DNA from: an uncultured Erysipelotrichaceae bacterium
GTDB lineage: Bacteria > Bacillota_I > Bacilli_A > RFN20 > CAG-826
Reading direction: 5' to 3'
DNA length: 55,462 nt
NCBI GenBank assembly: GCA_900315885.1
Contig: ONAT01000006.1
Span: 1 to 55,462, forward strand
Part shown: positions 15,546 through 23,968 of the stretch, piece by piece
Layout: each line of letters opens with the position of its first letter
Position numbering within the stretch: the first letter of the stretch is position 1
Notes under the pieces: model-generated
The model's input: only the letters and a program-made list of their open reading frames with translations
What the model was told of the DNA's origin: nothing
Databases searched by the model: none
Position numbers and translations under genes: made by a program

Positions 15546-16109
15546 TTATTTTTGTTGACGTCCATCATATTCGCCATTATCTGTACGAACAATGATAACT
15601 TCGCCAGCAGAAATAAATAATGGGACACGAACTTTAAAGCCAGTTTCTGTAACTGCTTCTTTCATAGCCTTATTAACTGTGTCACCACGGACAGCTGGTT
15701 CGCATTCAGTGACTTCTAAAGCGACTGTGGTAGGTAAAGAAATACCCATAATTTCATCACCATAGAATACGACTTGAACTTCTTCATTTCCTTTTAAGAA
15801 ATTACATTCCCATTTCATACGCTCTTTAGAAATTTCAATTTGATCATAAGTGTTTTGATCCATAAATACTAAAGCATCACCAGAGTCATATAAGTATTGC
15901 ATTTTTTTCTTATCAAGGTGAATAAGTTCAATTTTGTCTCCACCAATAAAAGATAAGTCTAAAACGTTACCAGTACGAAGATTTTTTGATTTTACTTTAA
16001 CTTTCATTTTTGCCATTGCGGTCTTATTTAAAGCAATGTCAATGCAAGTGTAAACATTTCCTTCGTATTCAAATGAGTTACCAGGTCTTAATTCAGTAAC
16101 ATTTATCAT
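15546..16109 (-). CDS. efp: Elongation factor P with a KTAM tip loop
   Basis: EF-P relieves ribosome stalling at polyproline. The start at 16109 gives 187 residues, the usual length, with GGAGA upstream; longer readings extend into the preceding gene. The three beta-barrel domains are complete (NLRTG at 43-47, DKKKMQYLY, and the C-terminal VTETGFKVRVPLFISAGE). The tip loop reads NKTAMAKM, with Met32 where B. subtilis has the modified Lys32, so no Lys- or Arg-type tip modification is expected. Mycoplasma EF-P has a similar KTAM loop. Its ATG overlaps the TGA of the upstream membrane gene (ATGA), indicating coupling. Confidence 0.95.
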   Translation of the reverse strand: MINVTELRPGNSFEYEGNVYTCIDIALNKTAMAKMKVKVKSKNLRTGNVLDLSFIGGDKIELIHLDKKKMQYLYDSGDALVFMDQNTYDQIEISKERMKWECNFLKGNEEVQVVFYGDEIMGISLPTTVALEVTECEPAVRGDTVNKAMKEAVTETGFKVRVPLFISAGEVIIVRTDNGEYDGRQQK

Positions 16110-16549
16110 TTTAACATCTCCTTTTTTTCTATTCTTTGATATTCTATCAAATTTGAATAAAATATGGAATAACAATTAATAACTTTTAAGATAATTATTA
16201 CCGAAAATAAGCATATTTGCGTTGTTAAGTATTGAATTTTAGGAAAATAATTAAAAATTTTCATGACGCCAATTAATAAAACATAGTCAACAATTCCTAA
16301 AATAATATACTTATGTAAATGATTAAGCCACATAAATCTCTTCGATAACAAATAGTTATAAAGTAAATAAAAAAGATAAAATCCAAATAACTCAATAAGT
16401 AAAGCTAAAATGGTGACATTAACAATGTTACTTTTAATAAATAGAAACGGCGAAAAAATCGTAAAATTTAATAAATAAGATAATTCAAATAATAACAAGC
16501 TTAAAATTGTTAAATAAAGACTAAGTAAAGCATTTTCTACAAATTTCAT
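16106..16549 (-). CDS. Hypothetical four-helix membrane protein coupled to efp
   Basis: I do not recognise this 147-residue protein. It consists of about four hydrophobic helices with short loops and a charged C-terminus (EYQRIEKKEMLK). The start at ATG 16549 is chosen over a GTG at 16561. The only Shine-Dalgarno-like sequence (GGGTGA) is the 3' arm of the terminator hairpin of the upstream MBL gene. Its stop codon overlaps the efp start (ATGA), so it probably sets up translation of efp. It may be a lineage-specific gene. Confidence 0.65.
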   Translation of the reverse strand: MKFVENALLSLYLTILSLLLFELSYLLNFTIFSPFLFIKSNIVNVTILALLIELFGFYLFYLLYNYLLSKRFMWLNHLHKYIILGIVDYVLLIGVMKIFNYFPKIQYLTTQICLFSVIIILKVINCYSIFYSNLIEYQRIEKKEMLK

Positions 16550-16550
16550 A

Positions 16551-16580
16551 AAAAAAATCACCCATTTTATTTTGGGTGAT
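16551..16580 (-). terminator. Terminator of the MBL gene overlapping the next translation start
   Basis: The arms ATCACCCA (16557-16564) and TGGGTGAT (16573-16580) are followed on the minus strand by seven T and then the ATG of the membrane-protein gene two bases later. The same hairpin arm supplies the likely ribosome binding site. Confidence 0.75.
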
Positions 16581-16583
16581 AAT

Positions 16584-17213
16584 TTATTTTATATTCCTCA
16601 TATAAAAGTTTTTCTCTACTTCTCTTTTTAGTGTGGTGTTTTCTCCGTGTCCTGGATAAACATTCATATCTCCATATTTTTGATAAATGTCTTTTAGTCT
16701 TTTTAAAGATTCATCAATGAAGCGGGCACAAGAAGTTGGTAAATCGCACCTTCCAATCACACTTTTAAACAAAGTATCGCCAGTAATTAAGTCTTCGTGA
16801 TTAATCATATAGCACACAGAGCCAAGTGAATGAAACGGAGTATTAATAGCTTGAATCTCAACATTATCAATTTTGATAATATCTAAATCATTTAAAGCAA
16901 TATAAGGATTATCAATGATTACATGCGTTCCTTCACTTGAACAATTCTTATAAGGGTCAGTTAATAATATCGCATCTTCATTGCTTATATAAAGAGGTAT
17001 ATCTTTAGATATAAATTTTAAGCCACAAATATGATCAAAATGCCCATGTGTAATAAAAATAGCTTTCAGATTTAGATTATGATTTTCTATATAACGCTTA
17101 AAAGAGTCATTTCTTTGCCCTAAATCAAACGCAACGACATCTCTATCATTAAGAAAGAGCAAATGAGTATTCGCTACTAAATCGCCTGTATAAGTTAAAG
17201 TTACTATTTTCAT
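16584..17213 (-). CDS. Metallo-beta-lactamase-fold hydrolase (glyoxalase II-like)
   Basis: The 209-residue protein has the zinc hydrolase signature THGHFDH (about residues 55-61), a downstream metal His in NTPFHSLGSV, the bridging Asp in ITGDTLF, and a final His in YPGHGENT. This matches the short YqgX-like MBL group, which hydrolyses thioesters such as S-lactoylglutathione analogues; the actual substrate is unknown. It follows rpmG by 29 bases and probably shares its transcript, ending at the 16551-16580 terminator. Confidence 0.85.
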   Translation of the reverse strand: MKIVTLTYTGDLVANTHLLFLNDRDVVAFDLGQRNDSFKRYIENHNLNLKAIFITHGHFDHICGLKFISKDIPLYISNEDAILLTDPYKNCSSEGTHVIIDNPYIALNDLDIIKIDNVEIQAINTPFHSLGSVCYMINHEDLITGDTLFKSVIGRCDLPTSCARFIDESLKRLKDIYQKYGDMNVYPGHGENTTLKREVEKNFYMRNIK

Positions 17214-17242
17214 ATAGATAATAAAAAAATAAAGCCAAAGCT

Positions 17243-17392
17243 TTATTTCTTTTCCTTATGTACTGTCATCTTATTGCATTTTGGGCAGAATTTCTTAATT
17301 TCCATACGATCTGGATGATTACGTTTATTCTTTGTACCAATATAATTCTCGTTTTGACATTCTGTACAACGATAAATAATGTTATCTCTCAT
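17243..17392 (-). CDS. rpmG: 50S ribosomal protein L33
   Basis: A 49-residue ORF reading [17 protein letters not shown] at the start and [13 protein letters not shown] at the end is L33. Two CxxC pairs (CTEC and CPKC) form a zinc ribbon. This is therefore the zinc-containing form, whereas many genomes also have a zinc-free paralogue used under zinc limitation. GGAGGTG precedes the ATG. It heads the transcript that includes the MBL gene. Confidence 0.93.
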   Translation of the reverse strand: MRDNIIYRCTECQNENYIGTKNKRNHPDRMEIKKFCPKCNKMTVHKEKK

Positions 17393-17587
17393 GAGTGACA
17401 CCTCCAATAGAAAATTACGCTAAATAATAATAGCATATAAAAAATATTTATGCTATATTTTTTCTTCATTTTTCTTTATTTTCTTTTTTATGACTCTGCC
17501 TAAGGCTTAAAACTAATATATAAGAAAAATAAATGAAATTAAGAGAATTAAATTAAATAATTTGTTATAATTTAAAAGGTGATAATT

Positions 17588-18637
17588 ATGAATAGATTAG
17601 AAACATGTCAAGTTAAAGTTGGTAACATCTCTATTGGTCATTCTAGTGAAGTTAAAATACAATCAATGTGCAACATTAAAACTTCAAATTACGAAGATGT
17701 AATCAAACAAATTCTTGATTTAGAAAAATTAGGTTGCGATATAATTCGCGTTTCTGTAATGGATGAAGATGACGCACATGCGATTAAAGAAATAAAGAAA
17801 AAAATACATATCCCTTTAGTTGCCGATATTCATTTTGATTATCGTTTGGCTCTTCTTTCTATTGAAAATGGCGTTGATAAGATTCGCATTAATCCCGGTA
17901 ATATCGGAAGTATTGAAAATGTTAAAAAAGTCGTAGCGGCTTGTAAAGAAAAACATATTCCAATTCGTATTGGTGTTAATTCTGGTTCTTTAGACAAAGA
18001 AATTCACGATTACTCAACTTTATATTGTGCAAAAGATTTGGTGGATTCCGCTAAAAAGCATGTTAAGATTCTTGAAGATTTAGATTTTCATGATATTGTC
18101 ATATCTTTGAAAGGTTCTGATGTCTTAACCACTATTGCCGCATATCGCTTGGCGAGCAAAGAATTCCCTTATCCTTTACATTTAGGAATAACCGAAGCTG
18201 GAACAAAAGAAATCGGAATTATCCGTTCAGTCGCAGGTCTAGCGCCTCTTCTATTAGAGGGAATTGGCGATACTGTTCGTATTTCTTTAAGTGGTGATCC
18301 TCGCGAAGAAGTAATTGCCGCTAAAAGAATGCTCCACGATTTAGGATTATATAAAAACTATCCTACACTTGTTGCTTGCCCTACTTGTGGAAGAACTCGT
18401 GTTAACGTTGAAAAGGTTGCAAACAAGGTTTTAAACATTTTAGAAAAAGTAAATAAGCAAATAACTGTCGCCGTCATGGGTTGTGTTGTTAATGGTCCAG
18501 GTGAAGCTAAAAATGCCGATATTGGTATTGCTGGTGGTAACGGCGAATGGATTTTATTTAAAAAGGGTAAAGTCATCTGTACTTTAAAAAATGATGATGA
18601 AGCCATTAAAAGACTTGAAAAAGAAATAAATCAATAA
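17588..18637 (+). CDS. ispG: 4-hydroxy-3-methylbut-2-enyl-diphosphate synthase IspG
   Basis: IspG is the [4Fe-4S] enzyme of the penultimate step of the MEP isoprenoid pathway. Its partner IspH is encoded about 3 kb away. The start at ATG 17588 has AAAGGTG upstream and gives 349 residues. The TIM-barrel half includes VKIQSMCN and RINPGNIGS. The cluster ligands are Cys264, Cys267 and Cys299 (ACPTCGR and MGCVVNGPGE) with Glu306. An extended -10 (TGTTATAAT) lies at 17563-17571. It corresponds to Bacillus yqfY and lies at the end of the conserved yqf block. Confidence 0.96.
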   Translation: MNRLETCQVKVGNISIGHSSEVKIQSMCNIKTSNYEDVIKQILDLEKLGCDIIRVSVMDEDDAHAIKEIKKKIHIPLVADIHFDYRLALLSIENGVDKIRINPGNIGSIENVKKVVAACKEKHIPIRIGVNSGSLDKEIHDYSTLYCAKDLVDSAKKHVKILEDLDFHDIVISLKGSDVLTTIAAYRLASKEFPYPLHLGITEAGTKEIGIIRSVAGLAPLLLEGIGDTVRISLSGDPREEVIAAKRMLHDLGLYKNYPTLVACPTCGRTRVNVEKVANKVLNILEKVNKQITVAVMGCVVNGPGEAKNADIGIAGGNGEWILFKKGKVICTLKNDDEAIKRLEKEINQ

Positions 18638-18679
18638 CCAAAAACATAAATTGTAATATGCTATAAAGAGGTCTAATTC

Positions 18680-18925
18680 ATGAATCAAAATCTTATTGCT
18701 TATTACATTAATCAAATGACTTTAACTGATGCACTTAAACTTGCTAAACAATACAATGTAGAAATTAGTCAAGATGAGGCTACTAAGATACTTGATTTCT
18801 TAAAAAAGAATCGTTTTAAAGTCAATAAAGAAAATAAAAATGCCTTACTTAAAGAAGCAAGACATTTAGTTAAAGAGTCAACTTATCAAAAAGCAACTGT
18901 ATTGCTTGATCAATTACTTAAGTGA
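18680..18925 (+). CDS. yqfT: YqfT-like DUF2624 protein
   Basis: This 81-residue helical protein has a repeated short-helix pattern (MTLTDALKLAKQYNVEISQD and then KATVLLDQLLK) like the DUF2624 family, for which Bacillus yqfT is the local example. Assignment rests partly on position, since in Bacillus yqfT follows nfo and cshB. Here it is transcribed the opposite way, overlapping the 3' end of nfo by 12 bases. Function is unknown. A GAGG site precedes the ATG. Confidence 0.65.
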   Translation: MNQNLIAYYINQMTLTDALKLAKQYNVEISQDEATKILDFLKKNRFKVNKENKNALLKEARHLVKESTYQKATVLLDQLLK

Positions 18926-19789
18926 CGAATTAAAGATATTACATCTAAGCGCCGCAATCTCATCTTTGTAAGGCGCTTTTTCATTTATATATGGAGTTTC
19001 TAAAATTTTTGGAATATCATTGAAAGCTTCGTGATGGGCAAAGCGAGATAATGCTTCAAATCCTATAAAACCATATCCAATATTCTCGTGACGATCTTTA
19101 TGCGCCCCACGAGGATTTTTTGAATCATTTATATGTATAGCATAAATATTTGCTAAACCAATAATTTCATCAAGCATTTTAACCATACCTTCTGTATCGT
19201 TAATATCATAGCCAGCATCGGATAAGTGGCATGTATCGAGGCAAACGCCAATACGATCTTTATCTTCTACTCCAGAAATGATTTGATGTACTTGTTCTAG
19301 GGTGATACCTATTTCGCTACCTTTGCCCGCCATTGTTTCAATTAGAATACGAACTTTACATTCCTTTGTAGCAGCAATAGCAAGATTTAATCCTTTAATT
19401 AATTGTTCAATGCCAAGTTCTGCTCCAGCTTTAACGTGGCTTCCTGGATGAAGCACTAATTTAAAATATCCTAATGCTGCAACACGATTAATTTCATCAA
19501 TTAAAGCTTTTAAAGAGAATTCAAAAATCTCAGGTTTTGTGACATTTGCTAAATTAATAAAGTATGGAGCGTGCACGACAACATTACTCAATAATATATT
19601 GTTTTCTTTTAATAGTTCTAAAGCTTCTTTTCCTTTTAGTTCACTAACGGGTCTACGAAAAGAATTTTGTGGAGCACCAGTATAAAACATTAAAGCATTT
19701 GCCCCATAGCTAAGAGCTTCTTTAACTGAACCTAAAACAAAATCTGGGGCTTTGTTGTCAACATGACTTCCTATATAAAACTTATCCAT
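18914..19789 (-). CDS. nfo: Endonuclease IV (AP endonuclease)
   Basis: The 291-residue TIM-barrel enzyme cleaves DNA at abasic sites in base-excision repair. The zinc-binding motifs of the Nfo family are present: VVHAPYFIN, LHPGSHV, ILIETMAGKG, VCLDTCHLSDAGYD, AIHINDSKNPRGAHKDRHEN and ILETP. It overlaps the upstream cshB gene by eight bases, so the two are cotranscribed, as in Bacillus (yqfR-yqfS). Confidence 0.96.
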   Translation of the reverse strand: MDKFYIGSHVDNKAPDFVLGSVKEALSYGANALMFYTGAPQNSFRRPVSELKGKEALELLKENNILLSNVVVHAPYFINLANVTKPEIFEFSLKALIDEINRVAALGYFKLVLHPGSHVKAGAELGIEQLIKGLNLAIAATKECKVRILIETMAGKGSEIGITLEQVHQIISGVEDKDRIGVCLDTCHLSDAGYDINDTEGMVKMLDEIIGLANIYAIHINDSKNPRGAHKDRHENIGYGFIGFEALSRFAHHEAFNDIPKILETPYINEKAPYKDEIAALRCNIFNSSLK

Positions 19790-21137
19790 TTCTTCTTGCC
19801 TCTTCTTTATAACGTTTTACTCTTTGTTTACGTATATCTTCTTTAATTTTTTGACGATGATGTTTACGTTTTACTTTTTCTACTGCGACACGAACGGCTT
19901 TCTTATAACCTGGTTTTACTTTTTTCTTACGTGTTTCAATAACTGCACGACGTATATCGCGGTCTAAGGCTTCATCCACATTTTTGTGTTTGCGTTTAAC
20001 TTTAACGATTTCTTTACCTTCTTTTAATTCGCCATTTTTTAAAACTAAATAATCAAATTTAACATTCATATCAATAAGTTTTAAAATGCTTTCTGTCGCA
20101 TCATCATTATAGAAAGTAAAACAATTGCCAACGTTATTAAAACGACCTGTTCGACCTGCACGATGGAAATAGAATGATAAATCTTTTGGTAAATCAACAT
20201 TTAAAACATCTGAGACATTATCAATATCTAAGCCACGTGACGCCATATCTGAACAAACAACGATTTGGAATTCCATAGCGTTGATACGTTTCATAACATT
20301 TTTACGTTCACGCTTTTCTAAATCGCCATGAATTATTGTCACATTGTATTTTCGGGTTTTTAAATATTCATAAATCCTTTTAACATCATTAATGCGTGAA
20401 GCAAAAACTAAAAGGAAATATGGTTCTATTGCATCAATAAAGTCTTTTGTTGCTTCTAAAATATCTTTATGTCTAATGTCGATAGCGTAATGTTTAACAT
20501 TTGCATTTGTGTAATTATCTAGTGTTATCACGTGTTCCGCACCAATATATTTTTCAATCAAACGAGATAATTTAGAATTTATAGTCGCCGAGAACACTAA
20601 TTTGGTTGCATCTTCTAAATTAGAAAGGAGAGTATTGATATCATCTAAAAAGCCTGAATCCATAAACATATCAGCTTCATCAAGTACAATAAATTTTGTT
20701 GTCGACAAATTAGCAACGTTATTAGTTATTCCTAAATCTAATAATCGCCCTGGTGTCGCCACGATTATTTGTGGAGCATTGCTTAATTTATTTTCGTTTT
20801 TACTTTTTTCCACTTGTGAAGTTAATAAAGCAATACGTAAATTTGGAAAATATTCTTTAAAAGCACGCGCAAAATCATAAGTTTGTTTTGCAAGTTCTCT
20901 AGTCGGAGCAATAATAATAGCTTGAATTTGATTTAATGAAAAATCTAACGAGTCAATAATAGGTACTAAAAAAGAATGGGTCTTACCAGATCCAGTTTCA
21001 CTAGTCACCACTAAAGATTCTCTTTTTAAAACATGTGGTATTACAAGTTCTTGTACTTTTGAAGGGCTCTTATAACCTAACTTTTCAAGAGCGGTTGTCA
21101 TTTGTTTGCTTAAAGCAAAACTTTTAAATGTTGTCAT
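19782..21137 (-). CDS. cshB: DEAD-box RNA helicase, CshB-like
   Basis: The 451-residue ATP-dependent RNA helicase carries motif I SETGSGKT (about 51-58), motif II DEAD, motif III SAT, and the C-terminal HRAGRTGR. A Lys/Arg-rich tail of about 80 residues (such as KVKRKHHRQKIKEDIRKQ) probably binds RNA. The position next to nfo, yqfQ and ispH is that of Bacillus cshB (yqfR), which acts in ribosome assembly and cold adaptation. It heads a two-gene operon with nfo. Confidence 0.93.
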   Translation of the reverse strand: MTTFKSFALSKQMTTALEKLGYKSPSKVQELVIPHVLKRESLVVTSETGSGKTHSFLVPIIDSLDFSLNQIQAIIIAPTRELAKQTYDFARAFKEYFPNLRIALLTSQVEKSKNENKLSNAPQIIVATPGRLLDLGITNNVANLSTTKFIVLDEADMFMDSGFLDDINTLLSNLEDATKLVFSATINSKLSRLIEKYIGAEHVITLDNYTNANVKHYAIDIRHKDILEATKDFIDAIEPYFLLVFASRINDVKRIYEYLKTRKYNVTIIHGDLEKRERKNVMKRINAMEFQIVVCSDMASRGLDIDNVSDVLNVDLPKDLSFYFHRAGRTGRFNNVGNCFTFYNDDATESILKLIDMNVKFDYLVLKNGELKEGKEIVKVKRKHKNVDEALDRDIRRAVIETRKKKVKPGYKKAVRVAVEKVKRKHHRQKIKEDIRKQRVKRYKEEARRNG

Positions 21138-21277
21138 AAATCATCACTCCTTCTCAATTATACACAAAACTTTAACTTATGTTAATTAACACTTTTAATA
21201 AATCATCAAAGCACAAAGCACAAAAACTTAATTAACAAAGTCTAGGCGAAAACATATAAATATAAGGGAGGTAAAAT

Positions 21278-21673
21278 ATGTTTAATCCAAATTATAATCC
21301 TTACTATAACCCTTATTACAATCGTCAGTTTAATGGATTTAATAATCCGATTCGCACTCCGACAAATAAAAATCCAATCATTAATACTCCAAAGCGTAGC
21401 GCAACAAAGTTTACATTATCAAAGTTATTATCTGGTTCACAAGAAGTAATTGCCACTATCTCAACTGCAATTCCGCTATATACACAAGTTAAACCTTTGT
21501 TAGCGGGAGCAAAAAATGTAACAAAATCACTAACTAGTTCTCTCTTTAAAAAGAAAGAGACCGTTGCAAAGCATGAAGTAATTGATAACCCAGAAATTAT
21601 TACACCAAAAAAGGAAAAGCCAAAGCAAGAACAATTTGAGGAACAAACTCAACCTAATAGACCATTTTTTTAA
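21278..21673 (+). CDS. yqfQ: YqfQ/VrrA-like spore-associated protein
   Basis: The 131-residue protein has an N-terminal Asn/Tyr/Pro repeat (NPNYNPYYNPYYN), then a core of about 50 residues resembling YqfQ (TLSKLLSGSQEV, then AIPLYTQVKPLLAGAKNV), then a charged tail ending with Glu/Gln/Pro. In Bacillus yqfQ (vrrA in B. anthracis, known for variable repeats) is a spore-related protein encoded between ispH and cshB. The gene here has exactly that place. The family match is modest in sequence but strong by position. GGGAGG precedes the ATG. Confidence 0.6.
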   Translation: MFNPNYNPYYNPYYNRQFNGFNNPIRTPTNKNPIINTPKRSATKFTLSKLLSGSQEVIATISTAIPLYTQVKPLLAGAKNVTKSLTSSLFKKKETVAKHEVIDNPEIITPKKEKPKQEQFEEQTQPNRPFF

Positions 21674-21703
21674 TTTATGATAAAATAAGAATCGGTGAAA
21701 ATC

Positions 21704-22564
21704 ATGAGAGTAGAAATATTAGAGCCATCTGGATGTTGTCAAGGTGTTAATAACGCAATTTCCCTCGCCTTAAAAGCACGTTCAGAACATAAAGATAAAA
21801 ATGTTTATATCTTAGGAATGCTTGTTCATAACGAAACTGTTATTAATGAGTTAACTAAGCATCATATTGAAACTATTATTGCTCCAACTCTTTTCGATGC
21901 CTTAAATAAGGTTAATGACGGAGTTGTTATTTTTACTGCGCATGGACATGACGAAAAACTTAATGCTTTAGCGACTAAAAAAGGCTTAATCGTGTACGAT
22001 TCTACTTGTGCTTTTGTTAAAGTCAATCATCATCATATCCAAAATGCAATCAAAGACAATCATCAAGTTATTTTTATTGGTAAAAAGAATCATCCTGAAA
22101 CCGATGCTTCTTTAGCTATTTCTCCCGAAGTTATTTTATTTGATATAAAAGATGGTCTGGATTATAAAAAAATAATTGACCAAGAGCCAGTTATTGTATG
22201 CCAAACCACTTTATCTATTTATGAAGTTAAAGATATTCAAGAAGATATATTTAAACATTTTCCAAAAGCTAAAGCTTTAAAATCTGTTTGTAATGCTACT
22301 TACGAACGTCAAAAAGCCCTTAATAACATCTCTTCTTCTTGTGATTTAATTTTAATCGTAGGCTCAAACAACTCTTCAAATACTTCAAAATTATACGAAA
22401 TATCTAAAAAGCTATATAAAAATAAAGAAATTAGACAAATAAAAACTGTCAAAGATCTATTTGACAGTAATTTAGATAAATATCATTACATCACCATTGT
22501 AGGTGGTGCTTCAACACCAAAGAATGTTTTAGAAGAAATTAAAGAATATCTTCTTACAAAATAA
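21704..22564 (+). CDS. ispH: 4-hydroxy-3-methylbut-2-enyl diphosphate reductase IspH
   Basis: The last enzyme of the MEP pathway converts HMBPP to IPP and DMAPP using a 4Fe-4S cluster. The start at ATG 21704 is preceded by CGGTGA; a GTG at 21695 is less likely. It gives 286 residues, slightly shorter than Bacillus YqfP. The three cluster Cys are Cys12 (GCCQGV), Cys102 (DSTCAFV) and Cys196 (SVCNATYERQ). His42 and His80 of the active site are present. It follows yqfQ by 30 bases and its 3' end overlaps the convergent yqfO gene by 11 bases. Confidence 0.95.
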   Translation: MRVEILEPSGCCQGVNNAISLALKARSEHKDKNVYILGMLVHNETVINELTKHHIETIIAPTLFDALNKVNDGVVIFTAHGHDEKLNALATKKGLIVYDSTCAFVKVNHHHIQNAIKDNHQVIFIGKKNHPETDASLAISPEVILFDIKDGLDYKKIIDQEPVIVCQTTLSIYEVKDIQEDIFKHFPKAKALKSVCNATYERQKALNNISSSCDLILIVGSNNSSNTSKLYEISKKLYKNKEIRQIKTVKDLFDSNLDKYHYITIVGGASTPKNVLEEIKEYLLTK

Positions 22565-23324
22565 CTTTCGGCATTTTTTCATGATCCAAGATTATAACTT
22601 CTAAGCTTGGGTCTATTTTTTTAATTATCTCCTTCATTGCACCCATAAAAGCTCTTTCGACTTCATGAGGGACATCTAGATAATTAAATTTATCTGCGAC
22701 TATAGCGCGTCTTACATGATGAGGCGCATCGCCAGAAATGTAAATATCCGCATTTTCTTCTTTAGCGACAACGTAGCTACGTGAGCCTCCTCCACCTATA
22801 ATAGCGACTTTTTTAATATCTGCATTACCATAATTAACAAGTAAAGCGTAATCAACATTTAGTTTTCTTTTGGCGTATTCTGCGAATTCTAAAACAGGCA
22901 TTGACTCATCTAGAGAACCAACGCGCATCATTGGTTCATTAATAGGAGCGTAAACATCTTTTAGATTTAATAAACCCGCTAAAGCATCGTTCATACCACC
23001 TTTTCCTTCATCAAAATTTGTGTGAAATGAAACTAAAGCAATGTTGTTTTCTTTTAATTTTTCATTTAGATAAGCCTTATGTTCATCATATTTTAAAATT
23101 TTAGTTTTTGAACCAAAAAAGAATGGGTGATGCGTAAAAATAATATCTGGTTTTATTTCTAAAGTCGTAGCTAAAATTTCTTCATCAAAATCTAAGCATA
23201 AAACGATTTTATGAACTTCTGAAGGTACTGGTCCCACCATTGTACCGACAAAATCGTGATTTTTTTTCGCTATTGAATGCGGAAATTGTTTAGCAAGCCT
23301 AATTAATAAAGCACGTGTTTTCAT
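22554..23324 (-). CDS. yqfO: Nif3-like dinuclear metal centre protein (YqfO)
   Basis: This 256-residue Nif3/YqfO family protein has metal-site motifs THHPFFF (about 64-70), SFHTNFDEGKGGMND and ISGDAPHH, with the C-terminal DVPHEVERAF. Bacillus YqfO is longer because it carries an inserted PII-like domain, which is absent here. The family is linked to GTP cyclohydrolase-like or nucleotide-related functions, not firmly settled. It follows trmK with a four-base overlap and ends the dnaG-rpoD-trmK-yqfO operon. Confidence 0.93.
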   Translation of the reverse strand: MKTRALLIRLAKQFPHSIAKKNHDFVGTMVGPVPSEVHKIVLCLDFDEEILATTLEIKPDIIFTHHPFFFGSKTKILKYDEHKAYLNEKLKENNIALVSFHTNFDEGKGGMNDALAGLLNLKDVYAPINEPMMRVGSLDESMPVLEFAEYAKRKLNVDYALLVNYGNADIKKVAIIGGGGSRSYVVAKEENADIYISGDAPHHVRRAIVADKFNYLDVPHEVERAFMGAMKEIIKKIDPSLEVIILDHEKMPKVIL

Positions 23325-23968
23325 AAAGATTTTATCCTCTCTAATTGATTTAAAACTTCTTCTTTTCTCTCTTTTGATAAATTATTATGTAAAAGTTCTT
23401 TTAACGAGTTAATGTCTTCTAAATATTTATTTTTGAACGTTTCACATTTTTCTTTACGTAAAATCGGACCAAATTCATAATCTAAATCATCATATTGTCT
23501 TTGGCCTTTTTTGAATTTTATTATCTCATAATAATGCTTGTCAAAAATGATACTCTCCGACACAATATAATAACCAATACTTGTCATAAATTTACGAACT
23601 TCTTTAGTGTTAGTGTTTGGTGCTAAAACAAGTGTTTCAACATTTTTTAATTTATCAATGTCATCGTTCAATATCTTAACTATTAAATCTCCACCCATAC
23701 CAGCGATTACAATACAATTAATGTAATTAGGTAAAGCACTTATACCACTAGATAAAGAAACATCAACATTCGTGAGGTTATATTTTGATATATTGTTTTT
23801 TAAGATTGTAAAAGGTCCTACTTTGTTATCGTTACAAAATAGTTTTGAGTTCTTATTTTGTTTTGCAAATTCTATGATTAGTTGACCATGATCCGCTCCA
23901 ATATCAGCGACATTTGAGTTTTGTTCAAGCATATCATATATTTCACTTAATCTATGCGATAATTTCAT
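23321..23968 (-). CDS. trmK: tRNA (adenine(22)-N(1))-methyltransferase TrmK
   Basis: This 215-residue SAM-dependent enzyme methylates A22 of tRNA. The SAM-binding motif VADIGADHGQL lies at about 20-30, the catalytic region contains IVIAGMGGDLI, and the C-terminus is a helical coiled-coil domain (KNKYLEDINSLKELL). Its ATG shares a base with the rpoD stop codon (TAATG), so translation is coupled. The rpoD-trmK-yqfO order matches Bacillus. Confidence 0.94.
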   Translation of the reverse strand: MKLSHRLSEIYDMLEQNSNVADIGADHGQLIIEFAKQNKNSKLFCNDNKVGPFTILKNNISKYNLTNVDVSLSSGISALPNYINCIVIAGMGGDLIVKILNDDIDKLKNVETLVLAPNTNTKEVRKFMTSIGYYIVSESIIFDKHYYEIIKFKKGQRQYDDLDYEFGPILRKEKCETFKNKYLEDINSLKELLHNNLSKERKEEVLNQLERIKSL

